Assembly (NCBI GenBank): GCA_022563535.1
Contig: JADFNE010000002.1
Location: 62,001 to 126,000 of the forward strand
Origin: Myxococcales bacterium
GTDB lineage: Bacteria > Myxococcota_A > UBA9160 > UBA4427
Direction: 5' to 3'
Length of the DNA: 64,000 bases
Below are positions 9,069 to 17,753 of this stretch, piece by piece. Below the pieces are notes generated by a model. That model had not been told where the DNA came from and made no database searches. It saw only the letters and a list, made by a program, of their open reading frames with translations. Made by a program: the position numbers and the translations under genes. Every line of letters starts with the position of its first letter. Position 1 is the stretch's first letter.

Positions 9069-9072
9069 ACAC

Positions 9073-9294
9073 TTGATTCTCACAACACACCGTGTTCGCC
9101 TACCGATTCAATCCCGCGCGGATATCCTCAAACAGGCGGAAAAGATGCGCGCGTTCTGCACATTGGAGATGTTGGACGAATCGATCTGGCCAATCGACGC
9201 GACGGTGATCTATCCTCTGGTCCCCACCCCCTGGCACCACACTCTTTTCACGGTGAAGAGCTTGCTTGCAACGCGCAATCGCTCGATGGAATGA
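9073..9294 (+). CDS. Possible small protein, doubtful
   Basis: A 73-codon frame from TTG at 9073 (or ATG at 9145) has codon choice like neighbouring genes and lies 57 bases before the acetyltransferase. There is no convincing ribosome site and no family that I recognise. It starts next to the minus-strand sigma-54 promoter. The rest of 8975-9351 shows nothing beyond that promoter. Confidence 0.25.
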   Translation: MILTTHRVRLPIQSRADILKQAEKMRAFCTLEMLDESIWPIDATVIYPLVPTPWHHTLFTVKSLLATRNRSME

Positions 9295-9351
9295 TCCGTA
9301 CCCCCATCGACCTAGCAACATGTCACGAAGACTGACGGATGGAGGGGACGC

Positions 9352-10011
9352 GTGAATACGACCACGTCGAACCAGCGCGAGACGAATCACTCGTCTCGAG
9401 GCAAGGTCAGCGAGTATCGTTGTCTGGAGCAACTCCCGCCCGAATTCGATGCGTATCGTGTCTGTACGTTGAGAGAACGAGACATTCAGTCTATTCGGGT
9501 CTGGCGCAATGCGCAGATCGACGTACTGCGACAAGCTGCACCCATCTCAGCTCTCGAACAAGAGCGCTACTACGCGGATGTAGTGCGTCCGGGTTTTCGG
9601 CTGTCGAGACCCAACTTGATCTTGTTGAGTCTACTACGCCGGGGCTCCTGCATCGGCTATACGGGCCTCACGAACATCGACTGGCCAGCTGGGCGCGCCG
9701 AAATTTCCTTCCTTCTCGATCCTGATCGCGTCGATGATCCGAGCATCTATCGGCGAGATTTTTCAGCTTGCCTGAAACTGCTCTCCTATACGGCATTCGA
9801 GATCCTCGGCTTCCAGCGACTCTTTGCTGAAACATTCGATGTCCGCCCTCTGCATGTCGATATTCTCGAGGCCGAAGGTTACGTGCTCGAAGGAAGGCTG
9901 CGAAATCACGCCCGGGTCGAGGGGCATCTCGTAGATTCGCTATTGCATGGCCTGCTGGGTCAGGACTGGCGAGCGGGGCCTTGCTCGCTCGATTCCACCG
10001 ATCGAGGGTAA
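9352..10011 (+). CDS. GNAT-family N-acetyltransferase, PseH-like
   Basis: The 219 residues show a GNAT fold in the RimJ/PseH style: an early WRN motif (near residues 49-51), a central strand region with IGYTGLTNID, and a C-terminal EGYVLEGRLRNHA segment typical of this class. PseH acetylates UDP-4-amino sugars in pseudaminic-acid synthesis, and pseB lies nearby, which makes a flagellin-glycan role plausible. The start is GTG at 9352 with GGAGGGG just upstream. It runs toward the next gene on the other strand. An alternative role is protein or peptide N-acetylation. Confidence 0.7.
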   Translation: MNTTTSNQRETNHSSRGKVSEYRCLEQLPPEFDAYRVCTLRERDIQSIRVWRNAQIDVLRQAAPISALEQERYYADVVRPGFRLSRPNLILLSLLRRGSCIGYTGLTNIDWPAGRAEISFLLDPDRVDDPSIYRRDFSACLKLLSYTAFEILGFQRLFAETFDVRPLHVDILEAEGYVLEGRLRNHARVEGHLVDSLLHGLLGQDWRAGPCSLDSTDRG

Positions 10012-10045
10012 GCGGGTCGATCGATCGCCAGAGGATTGGACGACG

Positions 10046-11071
10046 CTACGCTTCGGCGCGCTGTCGGGCGAGCAGCAGCGGGTCGAGCCTCGATTGCAAT
10101 TCGTCCAAATCGATGGGCTTACGTACAAAGCTATTCGCCCCGGATCGGATCGCGGTGCGAACCTTGGCTTCGCTGGGCGTGGCAGACATCATCAAGATCG
10201 GTACCTCTCGGAGGTGCTCATCTTCTCGCAAGCATTCCACAAAATCCAATCCCGTCCGAATGTCGAGATCCCATTCGATGATGAACGCCCCGACTTCGGC
10301 AAACTCATCCAACTCGTCCGGGTCAAATTCTTCGGGATCGATGGTCCAGATCGAGTGGATCATGTCGTCTTCCAGGTCTTCCATCTCGTTGCGGGTCTCT
10401 TCGTTCGGCTCAATGAAAACGATCGAGGTCGATTCGATCGCATCTTCGTCCAGCTCCCCCTGGTCTTCCTCTGATCCTGAAGATTCAGCGAACGGGCCAA
10501 TGTCGACACCGAACCACTCATGGGCGACGTTCGGCGGGAAAACGATCACCAGACTTTCGTCGCCGTAGCCGGGGATGTTTACCGGGAAGTGGCAGCGAAG
10601 ATATTCCGCATCGACGAGCCACTCGGTGTCTTCCATGGGAGATGTGAGTTCAACGGTCGATAGAACGCCTACAGGAGGGAGCCCGTACTTGTCGGTGAAC
10701 AGACGGCTCAGCACCGCGGTGCCCAGATTCATCACTTCGCCGAACGCGTCGAGGGTTTCTTCGTCGAGGGGCAGCTCGCGCATCTCCTTGAGTCGCTCTT
10801 CGGTATGCCCCATCAGGAGACACGCAAGGGTGACCGCCATGGACCTGGAAACCAGGCAATGGTATTGCTCCTCGGCATTCTTCTTGTTCTTGCAGGTAGT
10901 TCGGGCGAGGGGTTGTTCGTCCTCGATCACGGAGTCGGCCCGCACCGTCTCGATCCGAGGAGTTCCGATCGTGATTTCGGCGCCCACCAGAGCGCGCAAG
11001 TCTTCGGTAAATGCCCTGGCGTAGGCCAGACCGATCACCGCCAGATCCTGGGTCTCTAGGGGTTCAGCCAC
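10046..11071 (-). CDS. CheC/CheX-like phosphatase fused to a pseudo-receiver
   Basis: The 341 residues join a CheC/CheX-like domain (about 1-185) to an acidic linker and a receiver-like domain (about 214-335). The phosphatase motif D-x3-E-x2-N is present (Asp108, Glu112, Asn115), so CheY-P dephosphorylation is plausible. In the receiver the phospho-acceptor position is Glu266, followed by the Trp usual after Asp. Lys318 is kept, and the acidic pair is reduced to Glu221. A Glu there can mimic the phosphorylated state, so the domain may be locked on. It lies directly downstream of cheY. Confidence 0.75.
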   Translation of the reverse strand: MAEPLETQDLAVIGLAYARAFTEDLRALVGAEITIGTPRIETVRADSVIEDEQPLARTTCKNKKNAEEQYHCLVSRSMAVTLACLLMGHTEERLKEMRELPLDEETLDAFGEVMNLGTAVLSRLFTDKYGLPPVGVLSTVELTSPMEDTEWLVDAEYLRCHFPVNIPGYGDESLVIVFPPNVAHEWFGVDIGPFAESSGSEEDQGELDEDAIESTSIVFIEPNEETRNEMEDLEDDMIHSIWTIDPEEFDPDELDEFAEVGAFIIEWDLDIRTGLDFVECLREDEHLREVPILMMSATPSEAKVRTAIRSGANSFVRKPIDLDELQSRLDPLLLARQRAEA

Positions 11072-11205
11072 GTCGCGTTCGCGTCCCTCACTCCGTTCGT
11101 CTCAGGAGGCAAAGCTTTGCCGCCGCGCTGCTCGCATCGAACGCCCATCGCCAGGGCGCCAAACAGAGTCGCGATGGATTGCGCAGCTCGACTGCGACGA
11201 TCCAT

Positions 11206-11574
11206 CTAGTCGAGGACTTCTTCGAGAACCTCGCGGAGCTTGTCGGCCGTGAAGGGCTTCACGACGTATCCGTTGGCTCCGAGTTCCACGGCTTCGCTCA
11301 TGGCACTCTGACCACCTTCCGTGGTCACCATCACCACGGGAGTGTCTTCGAATTCCTCGCGATCGCGCAACGCCTTCAAGAAATCGAGCCCGCTCATGTT
11401 TGGCATATTGACGTCGCTAAATATCAAGTCCACCGGCCCTTGGTCCAGAGCGGCCAACCCTTCTATGCCATCACCGGCTTCCAGCACCTCGGCGCCGTCA
11501 TACCCGGCCTGGCGAAGAGTTCGCATTACTATTTTACGCATCGTCGATGAATCATCAACAATCAGGATCTTCAC
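11206..11574 (-). CDS. cheY: Chemotaxis response regulator CheY
   Basis: This is a 122-residue single-domain receiver with all canonical residues: Asp7/Asp8, phospho-acceptor Asp54 in the SDVNMP motif, Thr83/Thr84 and Lys105. CheY-P binds FliM/FliN and reverses the motor. No cheA, cheW or receptor gene is in the window, so its kinase is elsewhere. It precedes the CheC-like fusion gene by 134 bases. It is one of only two canonical receivers in this region. Confidence 0.92.
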   Translation of the reverse strand: MKILIVDDSSTMRKIVMRTLRQAGYDGAEVLEAGDGIEGLAALDQGPVDLIFSDVNMPNMSGLDFLKALRDREEFEDTPVVMVTTEGGQSAMSEAVELGANGYVVKPFTADKLREVLEEVLD

Positions 11575-11652
11575 GGCATTCCCCTTCGTTGGCTATCGCT
11601 TGGATCAATTTCGGATGGGCACATAGATCGCTTTAGCGAGCAATGCTCAAAT

Positions 11653-11707
11653 GAGTAGAAAATTCGTACAGCGCGAGTTGCTCATTCTTTCGACTGAGCA
11701 TCTACTC
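11653..11707. repeat. Nested inverted repeat between cheY and pseB
   Basis: GAGTAGA (11653-11659) pairs with TCTACTC (11701-11707), and TGCTCA (11679-11684) pairs with TGAGCA (11695-11700). It follows the pseB stop and may end its transcript or be a regulator site. Confidence 0.4.
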
Positions 11708-11718
11708 AGGAAAACGCA

Positions 11719-12786
11719 TTAGCGAGCAGTTGGAGAATCCTTCGGATAGGAAATCCAACGTCCATTGCCGCGCGCCTTTCCCTCGCTCCCCTTGGACGGA
11801 GCCGCGGTACCGGACACGCCGAGGATGTCTTCATTGACGAGGGCGCGAAGGTCATTCATGCTCAGCCATTGGGTATTGCTGTCGCTCGCATAGACGAAAC
11901 CCTCGTCGACGGCCCTTCCTTCGGATGATTTCCAGTTGCGTTTGATTACGTAATGGGAATCGAACTCTCGAGCATCTCTCCCTTCTTCACTCGTCAACAG
12001 AAGCTCGTGCAACTTCTCGCCGGGCCGCATCCCCATTTCGCGAATGGTTGCATTGGGTGCCATCACCTGGGCAAGTTCCTCGACCCGCATACTGGGGATC
12101 TTCGGAACGAAGATTTCTCCTCCGCGCATCTCGCGAATCGCAAGATCGACGAAATCGACCGCCTGACCGAGAGACAACCAGAATCGGGTCATTCGACGAT
12201 CCGTCAGGGTCAACACCCCCGTCTCGGCTTGCTTGCGAAACAACGGGATCACACTGCCCCGACTGCCGACCACGTTCCCATAGCGCACGCACGAAAAACG
12301 AGAGCGCCTCGGCCCAGCGTAGACATTGCCGTGAACAAATAGTTTTTCCGCGCAGAGCTTCGTCGCGCCATAGAGATTCACCGGATTCACCGCTTTGTCC
12401 GTAGAAAGTGCCACGCAGCGTGCGACACCCGAATCGATCGCGGCATCGACTACGTTCTGGGCGCCATTGATATTCGTCTTTACCGCCTCGGCGGGATTGA
12501 ATTCACAAATGGGAACCTGTTTCATGGCGGCAGCATGGACGACGAGATCCACTCCATACATTGCACGTTGCAATCTCTGTGCATCGCGAACATCGCCGAT
12601 GAAGAAGCGAAGCCGCGGATCGTTCTTGAATGTCCGCGCCATCTCGTACTGCTTGAGTTCATCGCGGCTGAAGACGCGGATGGTACAACGGGAATCCGAC
12701 GCCAAGCGTTTGGCAACGAATGCGTGTCCGAATGATCCGGTGCCCCCGGTCAGTAGGATCTGAGTTGGCTTCTCACTCACCTGCAT
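11719..12786 (-). CDS. pseB: UDP-GlcNAc 4,6-dehydratase (inverting) PseB
   Basis: PseB makes UDP-2-acetamido-2,6-dideoxy-L-arabino-hexos-4-ulose, the first step to pseudaminic acid, the sugar on many flagellins. The frame shows the Rossmann motif TGGTGSFG and the family signature TDKAVNPVNLYGATK with the catalytic Thr-Asp-Lys and Tyr-x3-Lys residues. The ATG at 12786 puts seven residues before the nucleotide-binding strand, as usual. A GTG six bases later has better ribosome-site spacing, and a TTG at 12822 is also open. The C-terminal 25 residues are Lys/Gly/Ser-rich. The other pse genes are not in view. Confidence 0.88.
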   Translation of the reverse strand: MQVSEKPTQILLTGGTGSFGHAFVAKRLASDSRCTIRVFSRDELKQYEMARTFKNDPRLRFFIGDVRDAQRLQRAMYGVDLVVHAAAMKQVPICEFNPAEAVKTNINGAQNVVDAAIDSGVARCVALSTDKAVNPVNLYGATKLCAEKLFVHGNVYAGPRRSRFSCVRYGNVVGSRGSVIPLFRKQAETGVLTLTDRRMTRFWLSLGQAVDFVDLAIREMRGGEIFVPKIPSMRVEELAQVMAPNATIREMGMRPGEKLHELLLTSEEGRDAREFDSHYVIKRNWKSSEGRAVDEGFVYASDSNTQWLSMNDLRALVNEDILGVSGTAAPSKGSEGKARGNGRWISYPKDSPTAR

Positions 12787-12881
12787 CCCCTTCTCGAATC
12801 GCTCTCCGCGTAACTCGGTCAATTTTTCCGACCCAGCACTTCATTCTGAAACAGCGAGCGCACTGGTTGAGTACCTGTCGC

Positions 12882-12896
12882 AATATTGATGCCAAA
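12882..12896 (-). promoter_or_regulatory. Sigma-54 promoter of pseB
   Basis: On the minus strand this reads TGGCAT-CAATA-TTGC, matching TGGCAY-N5-TTGC. It puts flagellin-sugar synthesis under the flagellar hierarchy. Confidence 0.8.
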
Positions 12897-12949
12897 CCGG
12901 AACGTAGAAGAACTTGACCGGGGACATCGCGGCTTCGATATGCTCGCAG

Positions 12950-13303
12950 TCAAACGTGTCGCGCGATGAATCGGGGCGGATCTTTGATTTTTGAATTAAA
13001 CGCCTGTGCGAGATCCCGGCGCCTGGTCAGCGACCGGCTCTTCTGGATCAACTCATCGCCCAGATGGCGCAGTTGATCGACGATCAACTCTTCGAGGCGC
13101 AACACGGCATCGATGTTGTTTTGCGACACGTTGTCGAGGGGAAATTCGGTGTCACCGTATCGGGAGAAGTCTGAGAACGCATCTCGCTGTCGTTCCAGAA
13201 GCAGATCCATTTCTTCAGGCGGTAGGTCTGCCCGCAGCGCTTCGAGCACAGCATTGGTCTGCACGAGCAGCTCTCTCGATCGCTCGATCTGGTTCCGGCT
13301 CAC
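12950..13303 (-). CDS. FliT-like flagellar chaperone
   Basis: This is a 117-residue, all-helical, charged protein directly behind fliS, the usual place of fliT. FliT chaperones FliD and modulates regulators in enterics. Sequence similarity to FliT is weak by eye, so the call rests on position, length and helical character. The GTG start overlaps the fliS stop as GTGA, showing coupled translation. Confidence 0.6.
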   Translation of the reverse strand: MSRNQIERSRELLVQTNAVLEALRADLPPEEMDLLLERQRDAFSDFSRYGDTEFPLDNVSQNNIDAVLRLEELIVDQLRHLGDELIQKSRSLTRRRDLAQAFNSKIKDPPRFIARHV

Positions 13304-13704
13304 CGTTGAATTCTCGCAAGCGTGGCTTCGGCTTCGGCCAGGTCCGGGGGGTTTCGGGCGATCTCGACCCAGGCGGAGTGGAGTTCGCTCAGCACACTCG
13401 ATGCCTCATCGAACGATTCCTCCCGTCCCTGTACGTTGGCCTCCAACAGCTTCTCCGTAATGAACATGTAGAGAGCGTCGAGATTTTGGCTGATATCTCC
13501 ACCGATCTCCATGTTGAGACTCTGCTGAAGTTCTGCCACGATCGCGAGGGCTCGAGAGACCCCATTGCCTCGATCTTGCAGACGCCCCGTCTGGTGAGCC
13601 GCTTTTGCAACCGCAATGAAGCGCAACGCACCCTCGTACAACTTCACGATCAGCATTTCTGGAGTCGCGGTGCGAATCTCCATCTCTCGATATCGAGCAC
13701 CCAC
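13300..13704 (-). CDS. fliS: Flagellin export chaperone FliS
   Basis: FliS binds the C-terminal end of flagellin and keeps it unfolded for export. The 134 residues are helical, with the family opening (RYREMEIRTATPEMLIVKLYEGALRF-like, residues 4-30). The GTG start at 13704 abuts the fliD stop; an ATG at 13683 is possible. Confidence 0.9.
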   Translation of the reverse strand: MGARYREMEIRTATPEMLIVKLYEGALRFIAVAKAAHQTGRLQDRGNGVSRALAIVAELQQSLNMEIGGDISQNLDALYMFITEKLLEANVQGREESFDEASSVLSELHSAWVEIARNPPDLAEAEATLARIQR

Positions 13705-15291
13705 TCAGCGACGACTCCCAATTCCCAGACCCAAAAGAAAGCCCGACTGCGCATTGAAACTCGCAACGATTTGTTCGAGGCGCGTAAACTGTGCAATCAA
13801 TGTTTCCTGGCGCTTTCCCAACCGGCGAGTAAAGCGATCGATCGAATCATCAAACCCTTTTAGACGCGCATCGAATCCCTGATCTCGAATCGCGAGCAGT
13901 CCGTCGCCTACTCGTACCACCGGCTTCAACAGGCTGGCGATTCCGGTTGCCAATCCTTCCTCGAAGCTATCGACCAAGGTGCCCTCGATGATGTCGCCGT
14001 TGCCGTCTCGCCGAGGAACCTGAATGGGTTCGCCATTCACATCCACCTCCACTGAGCCGGAAAACAGACGGCGAACCGCAAGCGTGTTTCTTTCGAGTGC
14101 CTCGATCAGTTTATCCTTGTCGAGGGTGAGCTTCCCGCCTTCCTTGAATTCAAGACCAATGGCTGCGGCGCTGGTAAAGGGGTTGTTGGGGGCGGATGTA
14201 AAATTGAAGCGCCGGCCAATCGCGTTGAGAAGCCTCGCCTTAATGGTCCTGAGGGTCGAGTCGTTGCCCAAGGGACCGTTTCTCTTGGTCGCTTTGTCTA
14301 CCTTCTGTTGATTATTGATGAAGGTCATGACATCGTTGAATTTTGAGATGAAACTTTTGATTGTGGTTGCGATGGCCTCATCGTCTACGTCGATGTCCAA
14401 CGAGACCTTCTCATAGATCGGATCGATGCTTGGATCCGCAGTCACTTCTGCGAGATTTTCGATCTCGCTCAACCCTTTCAATTCGAAGGTCAACCCCGCG
14501 AGTACATCGGTGATGGTATTCGAATTTCGGGTAAGGCTGAGCCCACTGACGGTGAACTCTGCATTGGTCGCGGCGTGGGTTAGACTTGCGTCCACCGAGA
14601 TTGCGGTACCGCTCAGGGTGAAGTCCGCTTCTTCGCCTTCGTTGTTACCAGTAAGAACCAACCGAAACTCATCATCGGCGATCTGTACGATTTCGGCGGT
14701 GATGTTGTCCTCGTTATTGACATCCGAATTGATCAGAGCCTTGAGCGCAGCCAGCGTAATTCCGTCCTGGCCAACCGTGTAGTCAAATATTGTTGTGGCA
14801 GTTTTCGGAGGAATCGCGCTCGGATCTGCATCATTCAGTTCGATACGAATCGTGCTGCCTGCCGCGATTTCCGCGGTATCCGCCGTGGTAAACGTCGTGC
14901 TGAACTGCCTGCCAGAGGACGCAAGTTGTTGAACTGTCAGATCCAGATTGCCTGGAGTGGCACCGTTTGATGCGGTGGCCGTCAAGACATCTTCGTCGCT
15001 GCTCTCGGTCTTGTAGGTAAGGAATTCTTCGTCGGAAGATTCACTGCTCCCGAACAGGCCACGATTGTCGATCTCTCGGGCAGCGTCGCGCAAGGCGAGC
15101 AACTTCGTGTTCAGGTCCTGCATCAGATCTTGCTGATCTGCGACGTCGTTTCGCCGTGCTTCGAGGCGATTGAGGGGCTCGCGTTCGATCAGGAGCAGGT
15201 TTTCGATCAGCGCAGATGTATCGAGTCCCGTGGCTAAACCGGAGAAGGTCGGTCGCGAATCGGGCAGACCGCCGCCAATTGCACTCGCCAT
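13705..15291 (-). CDS. fliD: Filament cap protein FliD
   Basis: FliD caps the filament and folds incoming flagellin. The 528 residues show the N-terminal FliD domain (FSGLATGLDTSALIENL near residues 16-32), variable central D2/D3 domains and a C-terminal coiled region. The ATG at 15291 follows an AG-rich ribosome site. Transcription probably reads through from fliC past the hairpin at 15322-15350. Confidence 0.94.
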   Translation of the reverse strand: MASAIGGGLPDSRPTFSGLATGLDTSALIENLLLIEREPLNRLEARRNDVADQQDLMQDLNTKLLALRDAAREIDNRGLFGSSESSDEEFLTYKTESSDEDVLTATASNGATPGNLDLTVQQLASSGRQFSTTFTTADTAEIAAGSTIRIELNDADPSAIPPKTATTIFDYTVGQDGITLAALKALINSDVNNEDNITAEIVQIADDEFRLVLTGNNEGEEADFTLSGTAISVDASLTHAATNAEFTVSGLSLTRNSNTITDVLAGLTFELKGLSEIENLAEVTADPSIDPIYEKVSLDIDVDDEAIATTIKSFISKFNDVMTFINNQQKVDKATKRNGPLGNDSTLRTIKARLLNAIGRRFNFTSAPNNPFTSAAAIGLEFKEGGKLTLDKDKLIEALERNTLAVRRLFSGSVEVDVNGEPIQVPRRDGNGDIIEGTLVDSFEEGLATGIASLLKPVVRVGDGLLAIRDQGFDARLKGFDDSIDRFTRRLGKRQETLIAQFTRLEQIVASFNAQSGFLLGLGIGSRR

Positions 15292-15321
15292 CTCGCCTCC
15301 TCCTTCTCCGCTTACACCGAA

Positions 15322-15350
15322 GCCCTCGGTAACAAGATGTTGCCGAGGGC
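15322..15350 (-). terminator. Hairpin between fliC and fliD
   Basis: A 12-base stem with one G-U pair and a short loop (GCCCTCGGTAAC against GTTGCCGAGGGC) follows the flagellin gene. The T-run after it is weak, so it probably attenuates rather than stops, giving more flagellin than cap transcript. Confidence 0.65.
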
Positions 15351-15390
15351 CTCAGTTCTCAGGCGAGTGTCGTAACCGATCGCTGTATCG

Positions 15391-16215
15391 CTATTGCAGT
15401 AGCGACAAAGCACTCTGGGTCGAGACGTTTGCCTGTCCTAGAACCGAAATGCCCGCTTGTTGCAGTACTTGGTTCCTCGTCAATTCGGCCGTTTCACTTG
15501 CGAAGTCTACGTCGCGAATTCGCGATTCTGCTGCCGAGGTATTCTCGATCGCAACCGCGAGAGATCGAATCGTTGACTCGAGACGGTTCTGCACCGTACC
15601 GAAGGTTGCCCGGAGACTTGCCACAGTTGAAATCGCGCTATCGATCGTATCGAGTGTAGTCTGTGCGCCTGACTGCGTATCGATCGAGACGGATGACCCG
15701 ATTCCGATTCCGGACGAAGTCGCATCGACCGCACTCACGGTGATCTGATCGCTGCTCGTATTCTGCGTTCCAATCTGAAACGTAATGGACGAAGCACCGT
15801 TAAGAATCAATTGGCCGTTGAACTGCGTCACGCTGGCAATACGAGTAATTTCCGCTGCCAGGTCGCGAAATTCGTTATCGATCGTCGTTCGTTCGCTGCT
15901 TCCGAGCGTCCCGTTGGCAGCTTGAATGGACAGCTCCCGCATACGAATGAGAATTCCACTCGTCTCATTGAGTGCACCTTCAGCGATCTGCAACAACGAA
16001 ATGGCATCATTTGCGTTTCGCTGCGCTTGCCCGAGACTTCTAACCTCAGCTCGAAAACTCTCTGAAATGGCCAGCCCCGCAGCGTCATCTGCAGCGCGCG
16101 TGATGCGCAGACCAGAAGAGAGTCGCTGAAGCGATTTCGCAAGGCGCAGAGTGGTGTTGACCAGGTTGCGCTGGGCATTGATCGACGCAATGTTGTTATT
16201 GACTCTTAATCCCAT
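15391..16215 (-). CDS. fliC: Flagellin
   Basis: At 274 residues this is a short flagellin, made of the conserved N-terminal (1-140) and C-terminal (190-274) D0/D1 helices with a very small middle. It therefore lacks large D2/D3 outer domains. It starts MGLRVNNNIASINAQR and ends with the usual ALSLLQ. The ATG follows GGGAGGA nine bases upstream. Ser/Thr-rich residues near 130-185 are candidate pseudaminic-acid sites, consistent with the pseB gene. It is the only flagellin gene here. Confidence 0.96.
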   Translation of the reverse strand: MGLRVNNNIASINAQRNLVNTTLRLAKSLQRLSSGLRITRAADDAAGLAISESFRAEVRSLGQAQRNANDAISLLQIAEGALNETSGILIRMRELSIQAANGTLGSSERTTIDNEFRDLAAEITRIASVTQFNGQLILNGASSITFQIGTQNTSSDQITVSAVDATSSGIGIGSSVSIDTQSGAQTTLDTIDSAISTVASLRATFGTVQNRLESTIRSLAVAIENTSAAESRIRDVDFASETAELTRNQVLQQAGISVLGQANVSTQSALSLLQ

Positions 16216-16323
16216 GACTCTTTATCCTCCCTGAAGACCGAGCTCCCCACCTTCCTTGGTGAGGTAGTAGACAAACGTCGACCGCATTGAACACGTCATG
16301 CGCTCGGCACGTGCTCATTGGTT

Positions 16324-16338
16324 GCAACTGACGTGCCA
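16324..16338 (-). promoter_or_regulatory. Sigma-54 promoter of flagellin gene
   Basis: On the minus strand this reads TGGCAC-GTCAG-TTGC, a perfect match. The leader is about 100 bases long, and in such organisms the leader often carries CsrA sites. Here a GGA lies in the ribosome site itself. Confidence 0.88.
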
Positions 16339-16423
16339 CTTCGTTTCCGGCTTCTTGCGCCATTGAGAACAGGCAAGATCCCATCACCAACCGGAAGCGC
16401 ACCTATCATGCACAGGCAAGTAC

Positions 16424-16438
16424 TGGCAACTGTGTTGC
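16424..16438 (+). promoter_or_regulatory. Sigma-54 promoter of acetyltransferase-flbD-motAB operon
   Basis: TGGCAA-CTGTG-TTGC matches the -24/-12 consensus except for A in place of Y at the last base of the -24 box. It is divergent from the fliC promoter, 86 bases away, so enhancer sites between them could serve both. The rest of 16216-16570 shows no gene. Confidence 0.7.
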
Positions 16439-16570
16439 AGGGCGCTTGCAAAATGGATGCAGGTCGGGATTGCGCACTGAAGTGTCGTGTTTCAAGCTGC
16501 CCACCCGATCTTCATCACACCCTCGTGGTCGCGCGGTCTAGAGGCACTGATCTTGCAGTCAACCTCCTCT

Positions 16571-17737
16571 ATGGACGCACGGACCGCATTCGCCACAGAG
16601 ATCCGCAGCGGCTCTGCTCCCCAGCTTCAATGCCGATCCGTCCTGCCTGACGAGCGAGAAGCCCTGCTGGCCTGGTTGAATCGAGGATTGCGAGAAGGTC
16701 GCAAGCAACGGCTCGAAGCCGAGTTCCCCACAGCGCTGTTCTCGCAGGATCTCGCGAAGGATCTCGACAAGCACATCGTGGTTCGCTGCGGGGGCCGCCT
16801 GGCCTCTCACGTGCTGGTGCACACGATCCCAGTCGAAGCCGTAGGCCTACGCATTGAGCTGGGAATGATTGGCATGGTCTATACCGACCCGGCCTTTCGC
16901 GGTCGCGGCGCCGCACGCTACGGACTCGAGCGAGCGCTCGAGCAGTTGAAGCGACACGGCACGCCGCTTGCCATTCTCTGGAGTGATCTGGACGCGTTCT
17001 ACAATCGCCTCGGGTTTGATCGGGCAGGTGTTGAGAACTTCTACTTGCTGAGTGCATCGCAATGCCGTCGCGCATTGAGTCCAAACGATGAGAACGTGAG
17101 GGTCAGGCCAGTCATCGCCTCCGACTGGCCAGAACTCGAACGTCTCTATGCCGCGAAACCCTGTCGACACCTGCGTCGGGTCGGCGATCTGGCGCGGCTC
17201 GCTGCTGGTCCCGATTGCGAAACGCTCGTGGCCATACAAGGGAGAGTCCTGACCGCTTATGCGACGATGGGACGCGGGGATGACCTCATCGGAGTCGTAC
17301 ACGAATGGGCAGGAGAAGCCGACGGCCTGGTCGCGTGCCTGAACCACTTCACTCGAACGCGGGCCGAGATCACCCTGCTCGAAGGCCCGGTGCACGAGAC
17401 GGCGACACGTCCGCTTCGAATTACCGGCACGCGACCCCATCCCGGATCATTGGGGCTGATGCGTATTCTCGATGTCGAACAACTCTGGTCGACATTGTCC
17501 AGTGGATGTGAGTCTCTTCTGAACATTCGGCTCAGAGCCGACTCGGCCGCAAAAGATGCCTACGTGCTCGAGACGCCTCAGCGCAGTTTCAAAATGAGTC
17601 ATCGGGACACGCTTTCCCTTCTCTTCGGTCCGTCGATACCTCGGGCGCTACATCTCGGACTCGACCCCGAAATCAGATTTTCGCTTCAAACGAGATTCCC
17701 CTGGCCAATGTTTCTCTGGGGCTTCGATTCGATCTAG
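16571..17737 (+). CDS. Double-GNAT acetyltransferase, Eis-like
   Basis: The 388 residues contain an N-terminal GNAT domain with the acetyl-CoA motif RGRGAARYGLERAL and the downstream YNRLGFDRAG segment. A second, weaker GNAT-like unit (about 170-290) and a C-terminal domain of about 90 residues follow, an Eis/SCP2-type layout. Eis-type enzymes acetylate amines and protein lysines. It sits between flagellin and the stator genes behind a sigma-54 promoter, so a flagellar protein may be its substrate; that is inference. The ATG at 16571 has no clear ribosome site; a GTG at 16487 would add 28 residues. Confidence 0.7.
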   Translation: MDARTAFATEIRSGSAPQLQCRSVLPDEREALLAWLNRGLREGRKQRLEAEFPTALFSQDLAKDLDKHIVVRCGGRLASHVLVHTIPVEAVGLRIELGMIGMVYTDPAFRGRGAARYGLERALEQLKRHGTPLAILWSDLDAFYNRLGFDRAGVENFYLLSASQCRRALSPNDENVRVRPVIASDWPELERLYAAKPCRHLRRVGDLARLAAGPDCETLVAIQGRVLTAYATMGRGDDLIGVVHEWAGEADGLVACLNHFTRTRAEITLLEGPVHETATRPLRITGTRPHPGSLGLMRILDVEQLWSTLSSGCESLLNIRLRADSAAKDAYVLETPQRSFKMSHRDTLSLLFGPSIPRALHLGLDPEIRFSLQTRFPWPMFLWGFDSI

Positions 17738-17753
17738 TGGAGAGGGCCTCGCT

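Noticed and set aside
9231-9246. TGGCAC followed by CACAC TCTT on the plus strand as a sigma-54 promoter for the acetyltransferase gene
   Set aside because: The -12 half lacks the essential GC, so only the -24 half matches.
9100-9534. 144-codon minus-strand frame across the start of the acetyltransferase gene
   Set aside because: It overlaps a well-supported plus-strand gene and has no ribosome site or domain.
11108-11121. 14-base perfect palindrome GGCAAAGCTTTGCC downstream of cheY
   Set aside because: It has no loop and no T-run, so it is a poor terminator, and no regulator can be tied to it.
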